DNA of 64,000 bases, taken from the NCBI GenBank assembly GCA_905221605.1, contig CAJNDS010002155.1, positions 62,001 through 126,000 of the forward strand. Direction: 5' to 3'. This document shows positions 43,801 to 56,290 of this stretch, piece by piece (the stretch's first letter is position 1; the number at the start of each line of letters is the position of its first letter). The position numbers and the translations under genes are program-made. The notes under the pieces are model-generated. The model was not told the origin of the DNA. It ran no database searches and saw only the letters and a program-made list of their open reading frames with translations. Origin of the DNA: Symbiodinium natans (taxonomy: Eukaryota; Sar; Dinophyceae; Suessiales; Symbiodiniaceae).

Positions 43801-46340
43801 TTCAACCCTAAACCCTAAACCCGAATTAACCCCTAAACCCTAAACCCAAAACCCTAAACTCTAAATTCACACCCTAAACCCTAAACCCTAAAGACCGCAG
43901 GAATCCCCTTACGAGGCCCCTGGCGGGATGTCCACGCGACTCGGCCCGGGCTCCTCCGTGGCCTCACCTCGTGGAGGAGAACTGGGGTTTAGGGTTTAGG
44001 GTTTAGGGTTTAGGGTTTAGGGTGCAGGGTTTCGGGTTTAGGGTTATGGTTTAGGGTTCGGATTGGGGTTTGGAGTTTTGGGTTTTAGGGGTTTATATGG
44101 CTTAGGCTGGGTTTGGGGTTTAGGTCTAATTACGCTTCTTTGGTTTAATCGCCCCCAATCTGAGAAGCCAGGCGAGGTTTAGGGCCTGTTCCATGTCGAA
44201 GGGGCTAAGATCGATCGCCTTGGCGGTCGCCACCCTACCCAGCATGCCCGTAATGGCTTTCAGGTCCTTGTCCTGAGCTGGTTGGGGAATTCAGTGGGGA
44301 AGGACAGCTGCGGAGAAGCGCACCCACATCCTATTTACGCTGCAGCGCTTTTTGGGTGAATGGTGGGTACTTGAGGTACGCCCGTAGGCTCCCAAGCCCG
44401 TAGGCTCCCAAGCCCGTAGGTTCCCAAGCCCAAGGGCCAAGTCTTCCGAAAACGTCGTGCTTCCTACTTCCGAGCATTAAGGGGGTATTCGAAGGGACCC
44501 TTGATCTTATTCCCCTAAATAGCCTCTATGTGTACCTTATATAGTCCCGATATACCTAAGTAGCCCAACTCTTCCACTCTTCTGTGCGAACTCTAGTGCA
44601 GATAAGTGGCCAAGCTCCGCTTCCGGGGATTCCAGAAGCCAACAAGGCTGCCTACCAGGGTTTTAAGGGCTTAGGGTTAGGGTTTATAGGGTTTAGGGTA
44701 AGTTTTATGCAGGAGCGCCTAATTTTCAAATTTATGCCCTAGAAAACACTGAAGGAGAGAGGGTTCCTGGCTTCGAGTTTGGGTTCCGGGCCGAGTTCCC
44801 CCGTTTAAACTTGCAAGAGCTGAGAGAGAAGTCAGGGTCCAAAACTGCAGGGAGTTGTTGGGTCGGAGTCAAAGGCCCTATATATAAGGCCCTATAGGTA
44901 CGACGACTTCGCATGTAACCCCCCCCCCCCCCCAGGATATGTGCGGATTTGAGCCATAGCCGAAAGCATCCTAGCAGACATGCACAGGTAGACGAGTCGA
45001 CTTCCTGGCTGCTGAACCCTAAACCCTAAACCCTACACCCTAAACCCTGAACCCTGAACCCTAAACCCCAAAGACCCCTCTTCCGCGCCCCTGGAGAGGC
45101 ACGGTGTCGACCTGCTGCGAGCCTCAGCGCAGAGCTGAAGGCAGTTTGCGCGGCCAAAAATCATGCGAGTCGATTCGTGGCTCCTTCCTAGGGCTTAGGG
45201 TTTAGGGTTCAGGGTTTAGGGTTTCGGGTTAGGGTTTAGGGTGTAGGGTGTAGGGTTTAGGGTTTAGGGTTCAGGGTTTAGGGTTTAGGGTTTGGGTTTG
45301 GGGTTTAGGGTTTAGGGTTTCGGGTTGCATGTGCAAGCTGTCTTCCATATACCAAGCGACGGCTCGACTCATGATGTCCGCCGCCCCCCATTGCATAAGC
45401 AACCAAGGCCTGGGCTTTCGAACCTCACAGAGACTGGGATGCCAAGACCTCACACAGAGTCTTCGCTACAGGGTGAGGTTTCCTTGGGGTTTGAGTTTGG
45501 GGTTGTAGGGTTCTAAGGGCTCAGACTTGGAGTTTAAAGACGGGCAGATTTGTTTTTTCCAGAATTAAACTGAAGGAGCAGCAACAGCCGGCTCTGCACG
45601 GAATTGATCGCCACCAAAATCCGTGCCCCATTGGGGCCGCACGCTCTGTGAAGAGTTCCTTGAGCCTGGCTGGAAGGATGGTCCCGAAAAGAGTCCGTCG
45701 TCGGCCTTCATGAACAGTGCCTACTACGCATACAATAATCGCTTCATGTGTAGTGACATATGGGCAGTGTTTGTATGGATAAATATGTGTGTATATACTC
45801 ACTTTTATATTTGTTCAATCTATTTGCATAGTAATAACAATGTGTATATATATATAGAGAGAGAGAAACACATACGCCTAAAACCATGCGCACGGCGTGC
45901 CCTCAATCTGATGTTTGGCTGCTTGGCGTTTCTGACAAAGATGAATCAAGTGGTTGCATGCCCACAGACTGATTCCCTGCCAATTCCTATATACCTGAAA
46001 CATCCTTGGTAGGTTTATAACATTTTTGAGACGTCGTCTTTCTCAGCTGTACCTGTACCCCAAGGCACACCATGCCTCAAGCCGTTATAGGTATACATAT
46101 ATATATACACATCCAGATACATATATACATATACATACATACATATATATATATACATATACCTGTATACATACACATGCTACGTGTATGGTTTCTGGTG
46201 GCCCATCTGTTGGGATGACAGGGGAGCATCAGGTCGCCTCAGGTCCCAGTGGGTTCAAGAAGGCCAGCCGCACGTTTCGTCATGGGAGTACGGCGTGGCA
46301 AGCTCCTCGCGCTGCGTGGCCCAGCCTGTTTTGGCGGTGG
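40830..46340 (-). CDS. Unrecognised multi-exon gene or genes, acidic segments (candidate exon series)
   Basis: Minus-strand protein-like segments bracketed by repeats. In sense order: about 46330-46270 (TQREELATPYSHDETCGW), 45690-45580 (QWGTDFGGDQFRAEPAVAA), 45450-45330 (QWGAADIMSRAVAWYMEDSL), 45185-45075 (MIFGRANCLQLCAEARSR), 45005-44950, 44275-44175 (LKAITGMLGRVATAKAIDLS), 43965-43905 (EATEEPGPSRVDIPPGAS), 42440-42378 (SICEALDMAEEDASG, then a GTGAGC donor), 42050-41985 (MEEEQQGATEAVTKPGQEAS), 41700-41640 (DPSQEVQQTRVPDGGPFSG), 41175-41118 (NSSVRQAALCAEPKKTK, then GTGAGA) and possibly 40890-40830. Acidic, low-hydrophobicity pieces suggest a soluble linker-rich protein. No family recognised; one gene or several cannot be told apart. 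Confidence 0.4.
41741..41808. repeat. (TA)n / TATATG microsatellite
   Basis: TATATATG repeats. Similar blocks lie at 45840-45858, 46092-46172, 54438-54490, 58506-58585 and 63489-63507. Confidence 0.9.
42445..43400. other. Unique-looking spacer without a supported gene
   Basis: About 1 kb of ordinary composition with few telomere-type units. Short overlapping open frames occur on both strands, none with a recognisable motif. A 20-bp direct repeat (CGCCATGAACTACCCTTCGC) is present twice at about 43276-43317. Confidence 0.5.
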
Positions 46341-46489
46341 TTGTTTAGGGTTTAGGGTTTTGGGTTTAAGTTTTGGGTTTAATTTAGGGAGTCTAAGGGT
46401 GCTTGTACTTTAGGGTTTAAGGTGAAGAACCAACTCCTCAATGAAACAAACAAAGTGAGTAGAGCAGGTGGGTTAGGGGAGGGGCCCTT

Positions 46490-46925
46490 ATGGCCCTAAA
46501 CCCCCAAGCCCTATAAGCCCTAAACCCAGAGCCCGCGTAAACCTCAAACCCCTAAACTCCTAAACCCTACAAACCCCAAACCCTATGAACGCCTGAACCG
46601 AACACCCCTAAATAGCCTAAACCGCTAAACCCCCAAGTCCCCAAACCCCTGAACCTCTAAACCCTTAAGCCCAAAACCCAAAAACCCTTCAGCCCCTAAG
46701 CCCACAAACTCTGCGTCCCTAGATCCCCAAACCCCTAAACCCTAACCCCCGAAAGCCACAACCCTAAACCCCTAAACCCTTTAACCCCTAAAACCCCAAC
46801 CCCAAAAAACCAAAAGCACGAAAACCCGAAAACCCTAAAGCCCTAAAACCTTAAACCGCGAACTCCCTAAACTAAACCCCCCTAAAGCCAAAACCTCTAA
46901 ACCCCTCATCCTGAAATCCAAGCCC
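46490..46925. repeat. Degenerate CCCTAAA-type field
   Basis: More than 400 bp in which heptamers, octamers and nonamers (CCCCTAAA, CCCTATAA, CCCAAAA) are mixed without a fixed period. It looks like an old, decayed array. Confidence 0.8.
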
Positions 46926-47454
46926 TCCTCCGCCCTTGAATTCGATCGCGGATCCAGCCCTTGTGCCGCCAAGGCCCTCCAAAATCCCACACCCCAAAAA
47001 AACAATAACGTCTAGGAGTCTAGGGTTCAAAGCTCGTGTTTGCCTCATATGTTCAAATTCAGGTTTTCAAACATTCCTGCGAATCCGAGGTAACCTGCAA
47101 GATCAAAATGCGCCTTCTGGGCATTTGCTGGGTTTCATCCAAAGGCATTGGTCAGCCTCCAGCAGCGTGGGGTTTCAGGGGTTTCAGGGTTTAGCGCTTT
47201 GGGGTTAGGGCTATGGGGTTGCTTCCAACAGCACCGGAAGGGGTGGAAGCCCCTTGCAGCAGGGACCCTGTGGGCACCCCAAAAACCTTTTTGGACACCT
47301 TTTTAAGCAGCAGACTCGCTAAGAACTGCTGAGCCCGTCATCCCACTGACAGAAGATGCGTTTAAGGAAGATACTCTATAGGCTTTACTGTTGGGGTGTC
47401 AACGAGGCTTGCAAAAAGTAGAGGAACCTTTTTAGGGATCCTAAAAAGAAATTT

Positions 47455-50400
47455 TGCTATCTTTGGCGCGGTGCAGGAGCTTCATCCCTTTGGGGTGCCT
47501 TGCCTGTCGCCACGGAGGATCTGCACCCGGGACGTAGATCAACGCCTGAGTGCGGAGCTCCTGACAGCGCATGTGGGGTGGCCAACTGGGAGGTGGAAGC
47601 CCTCAAAGCCCTCAAGCCTAACCTCTACGTAGTACCTTGGACCCGTAAGGTTGCGTCCGTGGGTTTGGGGCCTTTTTAAAGATCGTACATGGAGCACGTT
47701 AGGAGTATATTACGGGAAAGCTTTAGGGGACAACCTTGGGGGTACGGGTCTTAACCCCTTGAGCTAGGCCCTAACTCCTACAGCCTAGACCCCAAGCCCC
47801 AAGCCCCAAGCCCCAAACCCCAAACCCCAAACCTAAACCCTAAACCCTAAACCCTGAACCCTAAACCCCAAACCTAAACCCCAAACCCCAAACTTAAACC
47901 CTAAACCCTAAAGCCTAAAGCCTAAAGCCTAAAGCCTAAAGCCTAAAGCCTCAACCCTAAACCCTAAACCCTAAACCCTAAACCCATCCACCATCCAACA
48001 CCCGCCTCTGCTGCATCCGAGGCCTCCTTCTCCGCTGTACGCGCGAAGCGGAAGGCCGCAGCAACCTCGGGTTTAGGGTTTAGGGTTTGGGGTTTGGGGT
48101 TTAGGGTTTAGGGTTTGGGGTTTGGGGTTTGGGGTTTGGGATTTGGGGTTTAGGGTGTGGGGTTTAGATTTTGGGGTTTGGGGTTTAGGGTGTGGGGTTT
48201 GGGGTTTTAGGGTTGGGGTTTCGGGTTTAGTGTTTGGGGTTTCGGGCTTGTGGTTTTAGGTTAGGATTTAGGGCTGGTTAGGGTTCAGGTTCTTCGGGAT
48301 TCTTTGGGGATTTCTAGCCTTTTCGGCGTTTTTGGGCTTTGAACCATCTAGAGGATTTTGAAGATTGAAGATTGAGGCATGCTGGGGTCGATTGAACATC
48401 CTGGGACCGAAAAAGACCTCAGAATGATCCTCAAGAAGATGATCCTCTTAAAGCCCGAACAAGGGGAGACCTCAACGGTTCTTCTAAAGCGCTTAACCGC
48501 TGTGGGTGCTTCTGCTGAAGACATCGCACTGCCATGTCGCCAGCATACTCCCTAGGAGCCCATATGTAGCCAGTTTAGGGTTTAGGGTTTAGGGTTCACA
48601 CCCTCTGGTGGATCCTTGCTCCATCTTTTGCCCCTTGCGGTCGGGTTCTGATTCCTCCCGGGGGAGGGGGGGGTTGAGAGAAGAACCTCCGGGACCCATC
48701 CCCTCCACCCCTCCTCCCCTAAATCCCTAAATCCCTAAATCCCTAAATCCCTAAATCCCTAAATCCCTAGATCCCTAAATCCCTAAATCTCTAAATCCCT
48801 AAATCCCTAAATCCCTAAATCCCTAAATCCCTAAATCTCTAAATCCCTAAATCCCTAAATCCCTAAATCCCTAAATCCCTAAACCCCTAAACCCCTAAAC
48901 CCCTAAACCCCTAAACCCCTGACCCCCTGAACCCGAAACCCTGAACCCCTCAACCCCAAACCCTGAACTGGGGACTGAACTCCCTTCTTGATTTTCGGCT
49001 TGGGGCTGAGGCGGTCGACCCGGGTTGCAATCACCAGAAGTTTTACGGATGACTTGCATCAAGAAATTCAGGGATGTGGGTTTCCCCCCTGTAAAACCAT
49101 CGAACCCTGAACCCTGAGCCCTCAACCCTAACCCTAAACCCTAAACCCTAAACCCTAAACCCTAAACCCTAAACCCTAAACCCTAAACCCTAAACCCTAA
49201 ACCCTAAACCCTAAACCCTAAACCCTACCGTAAGCCCCCAAGAGTGCATCATGGCCAGGCCTCCCGGTACAGCGCCGCTGCCCGGGACAGCACGGAGCCT
49301 GTGGCTTGGACTCTTGGGGAGGGTTTAGGGTTTAGGGTTTAGGGTTTGGGGTTTAGGGTTTAGGGTTTCGGGTTTCGAGTTTCGGGTTTAGGATTTCGGG
49401 TTTAGGGCCAGTTCAGGGTTTAGAGTGCAAGGTGAGAACCCCCAGCGTAGGTCGATGGTACCAAAAGCTTGGAGTTCGCTAGGAGGCCCCAAAACCAGGA
49501 TGATACGCCTAGGGCAAGTTAGGGTTTAGGGTTTGGGGTTAGCAGCTTTTTGGCCTTGAAGCTCCATTTCACAAGGGCAACAAAAAACTGTGCGGGCGTG
49601 TCGAACCCAAGAGGAATCGAAGTCTCGTCGAAAAGAAGCCTCAAAAGCATCCTTCAAAAAGAGCGTGTCAAGTTGGACACCCTGCAAACAAACATGGTGC
49701 TGAGAGGTTCTTCTAAGCTAGGGTCTCTTTGAGGGGCTCCTGTTATCCTGCTGCCACCGTAAAAGGAGACCAAAAAAGGCCAACCCTAGACCATAGACCC
49801 AGAACTCAGGTCAACCCTTCTCTCAGGGCAGCCGACAGCGCCTTCCGACGCGTCTTGTAATTGCGAGAACCTGCTGTGGCGGGCAGCTCCTATACCGGGG
49901 TTAAGTTTTCGGGCCAGCTTTCGGGCTGAACACAACTTAGGTATCCAATGTACGGGGAGCTCGTGAACGCCAGGCCCACGCTGACTACAAGGGTCTATAG
50001 GCTTAGGACTTAGGATGCAGGGACCCTAAACCCTAAACCCTAAACCCTAAGCCCTAAACCCTAAACCCTAAACCCTGCCTCTGAGTTTTGCCAGCTTTGC
50101 CAGAAGAAGGATTTGGCCAAGCTTTGGCTACGAACGAGGAAATTAGGACTCAAGCTAAGAGTCCAGGGCCAAGAGTTGAAGGACTAACCGAGTCTAGCCC
50201 CTAAACCCTAAACCCCAAACCCTAAACCAACCAACTCGTTTCTGTGTCCCAAAACTGAGCACTTGGCGTTAAGGTCCCTTACAACCCCTTAAAGCCCCAA
50301 ACAGATCAGTACCCAAATGCCACCCGTCTGTCAGTCTAGTCATGTCACCTCTATTTTGTGTCGCCATAACCCATTCGTCCATAGTTCTTACCGCGCCAGC

Positions 50401-52215
50401 ATGTCACTTCCTCATGATTTTGTGCCACACCATATGCACACATGATTCTTCCCAGCTTTGCTTCTTGCAGGAACAAAACTAGCATCCGTTTTCAACTGGA
50501 TTTTACACGATCACCCACATCATCTGCAGCCCATAAGGCCGCCTAAACCTGGCAAACCCGCCTCGAGGAACTCTTCAGCTCCCGCAGAAGGTCCAAGCTC
50601 TCGTCCAAGGTCAGGGTTGTCGGCCTGAGAGCAACCCTGAACCCTGAACCCTGAACCCAAAACCCGAAACCCTAAACCCTAAACCCTACACCCTAAACCC
50701 TAAACCGCAGGCACCCGAATTGCCGCAGGAGCATAAGTTGAGGGTGTAGGGGTTCGGGTTAAAGGCTTTAGAGTTTAAACTTGGCAGGTTTTGGGGGGCC
50801 GAAGCAAAACTCACATTTTTATTATGGCTTAATAAGGATTACATAGAGGATTCAGGGCAACAAATAATAAGATAAAAACATGTAACGCCCTACCCCGTTA
50901 AGTTTCGGGCAGATGCTGCAGTACGATAAGCTCTGAGGCTCCAAGCAGTACAAAAGCAACAGGGAGCAATCAGTGCGCAGGGTCTCAATGTCTCGCCCAA
51001 CATCTCAAACCCACATCCCGCACAATTTTAAGCGAACGCCGAACGCCCCGAGAAGCGGCCATATTTTTTGTTGTGGTTCTCTTATATAAGACACGATCTC
51101 TGATCAAAACCCGGTTTTGGGGTGCAGTTGAAACCTGGATACCGAGCACCCAGCACACCGAGCCAATAGACAAAGTATCGGCGAAGCCTTGGCCACCGAA
51201 CAGAGGGGGATTAAGGAGATCCACCAGCAACTGAACCGGCCCTTCCTCGAGCGCTGCAAGGCTACCCTAAACCCCCCTAAACCCTAAACCCTAAACCCTA
51301 AACCCTTTTTTTGAACCCTAAACCCTAAACCCTAAACCCCAGTTGAAAGCTCAGACTTCAGGCGCGTGAGGTGTGGGGATATCTCACATATGTATATAGG
51401 GCCTTAGGCGCCAAAGCAATGTAATATACGGTATGCAGGAGAATTTTCTGCATACCGTATAACCTTTGGGGACGAAGTGCCCTAAAATTGGGGTCATATA
51501 CCCTGACTACTATAATTCCTGTTCAGGCAATATGAACCCATAAACCCTTTTCGGGTACCAAGGTAACCTTTACCCCCTAAACCCTAAACCCTAAACCCTA
51601 AACATCCCTAAACCATAGATGACACAAGCCGAGCTCCGGTCTGCGGCGCTTCGTCCGACCACCGACCTCCCTCACCATAGACCTGCCAGTTTGTGGGGGG
51701 AACCTTAAGTCATCATCAGAACTGTAGGCAAGGGTTTAGGGTTTAGGGTTTTTTTTCCCACCCGTTTCGCAAGCGTTTAGGGTTTGGGGTTTGGGGTTTA
51801 GGGTTTAGGGTTTAGGGTTTAGGGTTTAGGGTTAGGGTTTAGGGTTTAGGGTTTAGGGTTTAGGAGTATATCTTGCAGTAGGCAAAGAGCTTTATAAAGT
51901 TGACAATAATGACTATTCATAGGGATGCTAAGACCTAAGTTATTGGGCCCCTGCAATCTTAGAACCCCAACCCCCCGACCTTGACCCCTAAGGCCTTCAT
52001 ATAAGGGTGATTTCAGGCGGTTCGGGTTTAGGACCCTAAACCCTAAACCCTAAACCCTAAACCCTAAACCCTAAACCCTAAACCCTAAACCCTAAACCCT
52101 AAATAGGGATGCTTAGGTGTTGTGAGGCCGAAAAGCCCATCCTGGTCCAGCTCGTGGAACTCCGTTCGCCCACGAAGGCGGGAGCTCGACCGCCACCTGG
52201 TGCGTGTCAGGTTTA
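47455..52215 (-). CDS. Candidate exons, probably the C-terminal part of the 48-64 kb membrane protein gene
   Basis: Minus-strand segments in sense order: about 52210-52135 (two frames open), 50625-50555 (TLTLDESLDLLRELKSSSRR), 49870-49805 (ATAGSRNYKTRRKALSAALR), 49305-49240 (QATGSVLSRAAALYREAW), 48068-48000 (PEVAAAFRFARTAEKEASDA) and 47570-47465 (weaker; QELRTQALIYVPGADP). They are charged, helix-like, and consistent with a cytosolic tail. Each is placed between CCCTAAA on its left and TTTAGGG on its right. Linkage to the upstream membrane exons is inferred from strand and spacing only. Confidence 0.45.
47790..47988. repeat. CCCCAAA / CCCTAAA / CCTAAAG mixed array
   Basis: Blocks of CCCCAAG, CCCCAAA, CCCTAAA and CCTAAAG heptamers, each homogeneous over several units. 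Abuts the exon candidate 48000-48068, with TTTAGGG/TTTGGGG units on the other side to about 48260. Confidence 0.9.
48717..48922. repeat. (CCCTAAAT)n octamer array
   Basis: About twenty CCCTAAAT octamers followed by five CCCCTAAA octamers. It is another locally homogenised variant of the telomere heptamer. Confidence 0.95.
49125..49228. repeat. CCCTAAA array
   Basis: About fourteen perfect heptamers on the left of the exon candidate 49240-49305; TTTAGGG units follow it on the right at 49320-49365. Confidence 0.95.
50820..51240. other. Intron or spacer without repeats
   Basis: About 400 bp of non-repetitive sequence. A minus-strand open stretch (51230-50985) has no recognisable motif and no matching exon borders, so no gene is called. 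Confidence 0.5.
51464..51545. repeat. Dispersed repeat family R1, copy 3
   Basis: GGGGACGAAGTGCCC, AAAATTGGGGTCATATACCC and TGACTACTATAATTCCTGTT align with 245-318 and 22870-22945. Just before it, GAGAATTTTCTGCATACCGT is preceded by an inverse ACGGTATGCAGGAGAATT, a small hairpin. Confidence 0.6.
51791..51864. repeat. TTTAGGG array
   Basis: Ten TTTAGGG units with one TTAGGG slip. The opposite orientation (CCCTAAA) follows at 52031-52103. Confidence 0.95.
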
Positions 52216-52809
52216 AAGTTTAGGAGTTGGGGTTTTTGGAGTTTTTTAGGGTTTAGGGTGTTTTAAGAGTTGGGTTTTTTTTTAGGGTTTAGGGTTTTTA
52301 AGAGTTTGGGTTTCGGCGCTCACATTTGGCAGGCAAGGTTGATGGTCCAAAGTCTAACTCTGCGTCATGCCAGCTCGGAGATCAGAACGCAATCAGGAAA
52401 CCACAGTTCCACAATCTGCGAATGCGTGGCCTGCATTTCCGTGCATTGACATATCCAACATCTGGAATGAACACCTGGATCCAATGACTCACGGGCGGGA
52501 CATCTGCATGCAAAAGCTGCGCAAAAAAAGGCAATAGAGCGCGCGGCCCGTTCACGGAGTTGGTCGATCAGCTTCGGATTGCGGAATTGTGAGCCTTGCC
52601 AAATCTTGCCAAACTCTCCAAGGACCGGTTTTACTCGTTGTTGTGATATTTTAGTATTGCTATTTGCTTTTTCACCTACTGCTGCCTGCTTCCAGCCGGT
52701 GCTGCAACGCAGCCAATATTTCCAGATAGGCGGTGACCTCAGTCACAACTGCTGCATAGCACCTTCCCACTTCACAAATGTAGCATGGAAACCACTGAGC
52801 TTTCCAACT

Positions 52810-53176
52810 TCATACTTTTGATCTCATGTCGTGCTGTAAGGTGCTGGCCACATACTTCTCACAGGAAGGCCCGTTGCTCCTGATGGTCGGCACACTTTCA
52901 CTGACAGTCCAATTCTTGCGGCGCCCTGCCCCCCCCCCCCCCCCACCCCTCTCCCCCAAACAATCGCAATGTCTTTTCTTTGCCGTCGCTGCCTGTGCTC
53001 CGCCGATCATCCCATTCTTGTGCGCTTGTTCCGTGTCCGCAAGTCTCGACATGAGTTCGGAGGGGACAGCTTCCGTGGTCGTTGATGAACTTCGGTGTGC
53101 CTCCTGGTGGTGCGCCCTCATCAGCCTTCTCCGCGCCCACCCGGAGCTTGGGTCTGGAGTTGATCATGTTCTGCAT
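52810..53176 (-). CDS. Possible exon or nested ORF, unassigned
   Basis: The minus strand is open in two frames. One (53121-52810) contains EAVPSELMSRLADTEQAHKN, followed by a Gly run from a homopolymer. The plus strand is open too (52826-53443), and none shows a family motif. I favour the minus strand only because every supported gene lies there. Confidence 0.2.
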
Positions 53177-53806
53177 GGAACTACTGCGCCTTGTCCTGCT
53201 CGTTGTCCTGCTCGGTCAAAGAAGGGGGAGTTAGCTCGCTCCCCAGTGGCCAATCCGACATGGTCATGTCAGACATTGTCGCGGAGGTCAGGGTCATGGC
53301 CCTGGCCAGTGAGCTCTTTGCGCAGGAGCTTCGGGGGCTTCAGTAAACCAAATTGCCGGAGCATCCTTTTGTTACTCGATTTTTGGTGGTATATAGCATG
53401 GCCAGATTCCCTAAACCCAAACCCTTCAACCCCAAAACCCTGAACCATGTATTTGCCATCCGAAAGCACCCACTCTCCCTGACGTTTTTGACATCCCACC
53501 TTGAGGGGCACCGCTCCATCTCCAGTGTCAAGCCGATTTGCCTCCTCCCTTAGAGGGACCAAACTTGGTTTAGGGTTTAGGAATCAGGGTTTAGGGTTTA
53601 GGGTGTAGGGTTTAGGGTTTAGGGTTTACGGTTTAGGGCTTAGTTTACGAAAGTTGGGTACCCTTTCTGGGGGTTCCTACAATAATCTGGAGGATACTAT
53701 TTGGGGGGGGCATCTTCAGGGTATTTTTATTGGGGGAAATGCCCATCTGACCCCTGACTCGGTGATGTTCGGGGATGGACTTGGGGTTTCGAATTTGGGG
53801 CTTAGG

Positions 53807-53900
53807 GTGAGCCAGCCTTATTCGAACAGTCCTTAACTGGAAATATAGTACCCCCCACCCCTATTCTACTCAGGACTGTTAGCATAAGGGTGAACATCCC
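53807..53900. mobile_element. Fold-back element, family M1, copy 4 (decayed)
   Basis: Right end CTGTTAGCATAAGGGTGAAC and ATCCC match the family; left end CCTTATTCGAACAGTCCTTA is a diverged inverse. The core ATATAGTACCCCCC is shared with other copies. Confidence 0.6.
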
Positions 53901-53939
53901 AAGTGAGCCATATGATGTGAGTCATCAAGCCGTTAGAAG

Positions 53940-54810
53940 GCTCCACATAAGCCCCCAAGGTGCGCTTCTGTGCGACCTGCTGAATAAACGACCTGCACAA
54001 CATGACTTCGCCAGGGCGGAGTTTAGGCTTTAGGCTTTAAGGTATAAGGTTTAGGGTCGAGTTTAGGGTTTCTTCTGGGTACATGTCTCGATAGGGTTTA
54101 GGGTATAGGGTTTTTGGGGGGTCGAGGGTTTGATCTAAGTATCTGCTAACCCTAAACCCTAAACCCTAAACCCTAAACCCTAAACCGTGAGTACAAGGAC
54201 CCTTTTGGGTGATGGTTCCGACTATGCCATGCCTTGGACTTCCCCCATACACTGGCCTTTGCCCTACCAGGGGCCCTCTTTACCTACCTACGAATTCAGG
54301 GGTAGGGTTTAGGGTTTGGGGTTTGGGGTTTGGGGTTTGGGGTTTGGGGTTTGGGGTTTGGGGTTTAGGGTTTAGGGTTTTGAGACAGGGTTGTGTAGGG
54401 ACCCCCCTATGGAACCCGTTTAGGGTTTAGAGTTGGGGTATATATATATATATACTAGGTTATATTAAGGTATACTAGGGTATATATGCCGAGGCAGTCG
54501 ACGCGCAGCATTTGCAATGATAAGATCCCCGTATCAGCTCAACAGCAGAGAAAAGATGCCTAAGCTGTAAATCCTAAACCCTAAACCCTAAACCCTAAAC
54601 CCTAAATCCTTATACCCTATTAAAGCCCGAATCACTCTACTATTGCAAGGGCACTGCAGGCCACGCCTTGCCAGCAGCGCAAAGAGCACCACAGAACCTC
54701 AATCAATGACAGGTTTAGGGTTTAGGGTTTAGGGTTTAGGGTTTAGGGCTTTTTTTGCCACCCGCCTAACGACTGTTCCCTGCGGAGTGATCCCAGAGAG
54801 GGTCAGGGTT
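53940..54810 (-). CDS. Candidate exons between the membrane and tail parts of the 48-64 kb gene
   Basis: In sense order: about 54805-54765 (LTLSGITPQGTVVRR), about 54705-54655 (EVLWCSLRCWQGVACSA) and 54018-53943 (PGEVMLCRSFIQQVAQKRTL). The last is a convincing helical segment. Borders were not resolved. Confidence 0.35.
54306..54380. repeat. (GGGGTTT)n heptamer array
   Basis: About nine GGGGTTT units between TTTAGGG units. It is a one-base (A to G) variant that has expanded locally. A second such array is at 58855-58920. Confidence 0.95.
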
Positions 54811-55050
54811 TAGGGTTTAGGGTTCAGGGTTCATTGTTCAGGATTTAGGGTTTGTTCGGGGGCCCTACAAAGAATCAAACTTTCTGGCTTTATCAGGAGT
54901 ATGTAGGGTCTTAAGGGCAATACTTTTTAAACTTCATTTTGGTGGCTTTATAAGGATTATGAAGATTATTAAGGGCAAGAAAGTAGTCAAACCTATCCCT
55001 GCTGGGAGGCCCAGCGCCTCAGAGAGAAAAAGCCAAGGTGCTTTGGCTTG

Positions 55051-55154
55051 TCTTGGTAGCCCAGTAACCGTGTTATAATAAGGGCACCCTTTTTTGGCTA
55101 GCTTATTTTATACGGGAACGCATAACCACAAAAAAAGGGCAATGGCCTACCAAG
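55051..55154. mobile_element. Fold-back element, family M3, copy 2
   Basis: TCTTGGTAGCCCAGTAACCG at the left and GGCCTACCAAG at the right, with AAGGGCACCCTTTTTTGG and AAAAAAAGGGCAAT inside. It corresponds to 26177-26284. Confidence 0.6.
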
Positions 55155-55479
55155 CTGTAGAAACTTGCGCGCCTTTTTGTGGCCACCCATCAAGCAGACC
55201 AACTTTGAGGGCAGAAGCTTTGCTCCCTAAACCCTCAACCCTAAACCCTATAGACCCTAAAAGCCATATCGACCCTTCGGGCAGACGTTGGAGACCGTTG
55301 GAGATGATGGTTCACTCATTCTTTTCGTATTTGTTCCGGTCTGCAACTTAAGTGCCCGGAGCAAAAACTCCGGAAACCCTATACCCTGTTGCATCTAAAC
55401 CCTATTTGTGCAGCAGGACTCCTTACCACTAAACCCTATAAATCTAAAAACGTAAACTCAATGAATGGTTGGGGGCGTT

Positions 55480-55600
55480 GGGAGCCGACACCCGCCGAAA
55501 CCTCTGCGAGAGATTTGCGCCCAGGAGCTGGAGGCCAGGACGAAGGTCAGCAACACGAGATACCGGAGCGTCACGGTTTCATTCTGGCAGCATTTAGGGT
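55480..55600 (-). CDS. Possible exon with a membrane or signal segment
   Basis: On the minus strand the segment VTLRYLVLLTFVLASSSWAQ is strongly hydrophobic, like a signal peptide or membrane helix. The plus strand is also open (55389-55613). Flanked by TTTAGGG on the right. Strand choice follows the neighbours; weak. Confidence 0.25.
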
Positions 55601-56171
55601 TCAGGGTTTATAGGGTTTAGGGTTTACGCTCGAGTGTGTTAGTGCGGAAGCCGGTTGAGGGTTTGGGATGCGCCTTGTTCCACTCCGTGGCCACGGCCAA
55701 GCTTGCCTCCCAGTCGCTTCTTCGCAGTGTTCAAGTTCCAGGGAAATTGTCTTCTCATGAGGGTTTACTAGTTCATGGTTGGGACAATGTTAAAAAATAT
55801 TTCTTATTCCTTATTGGGTTTAAGTACCCTTAAAAATGTAAAATGGTACCCAACTATGACAAAGTTTAGGGCTTAGGGTTTATCTTCACTGAGTTGGTAC
55901 TCTCATAAGAACCTCTTCCGAAGCAGCCCTCCCAGACCAAACGATAGCAACTAAACCCTAAACCCGAAACCCTATAAACCCTGAACCCTGAACCCTAACC
56001 CCTATAAACCCTGAACCCTAAACGAGAATTGCATGCTACAAGGTCTCAAGATGCATGCAGGGGCACCAGCAGCAGCGATATGCAACTGGCCGCCAGGGTG
56101 GAACCCTCGATTCGGTTCAGGAAGGAGTCCTTGCCGATGGCTTTGAGGAGATCACCGGCTCAAACAAGGTA

Positions 56172-56234
56172 CCAAGTACTAAGTACTACAATGAACCCCT
56201 GGATATTGCCCTAACAAGGAAGAATCTGCTTTTT

Positions 56235-56265
<31 letters not shown>

Positions 56266-56290
56266 GCGGGTTCCTAAGCAATTAGTAGAG
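56172..56290. mobile_element. Fold-back element, family M4, copy 3
   Basis: Right end GGTTCCTAAGCAATTAGTAG and core ATATTGCCCTAACAAGGAAG followed by a T-run and G-run match the copy at 11589. The left end (CAAGTACTAAGTACTAC) is diverged. Confidence 0.6.

Noticed and set aside
52135-52210. EF-hand-like piece (FHELDQDGLF)
   Set aside because: Only a fragment of a calcium loop is visible, and a second frame is open across the same exon, so no domain is claimed.
52826-53443. Longest plus-strand ORF (205 codons)
   Set aside because: It includes a Pro run from a C homopolymer and a telomere-repeat tail (LNPNPSTPKP); the overlapping minus frames are equally open.
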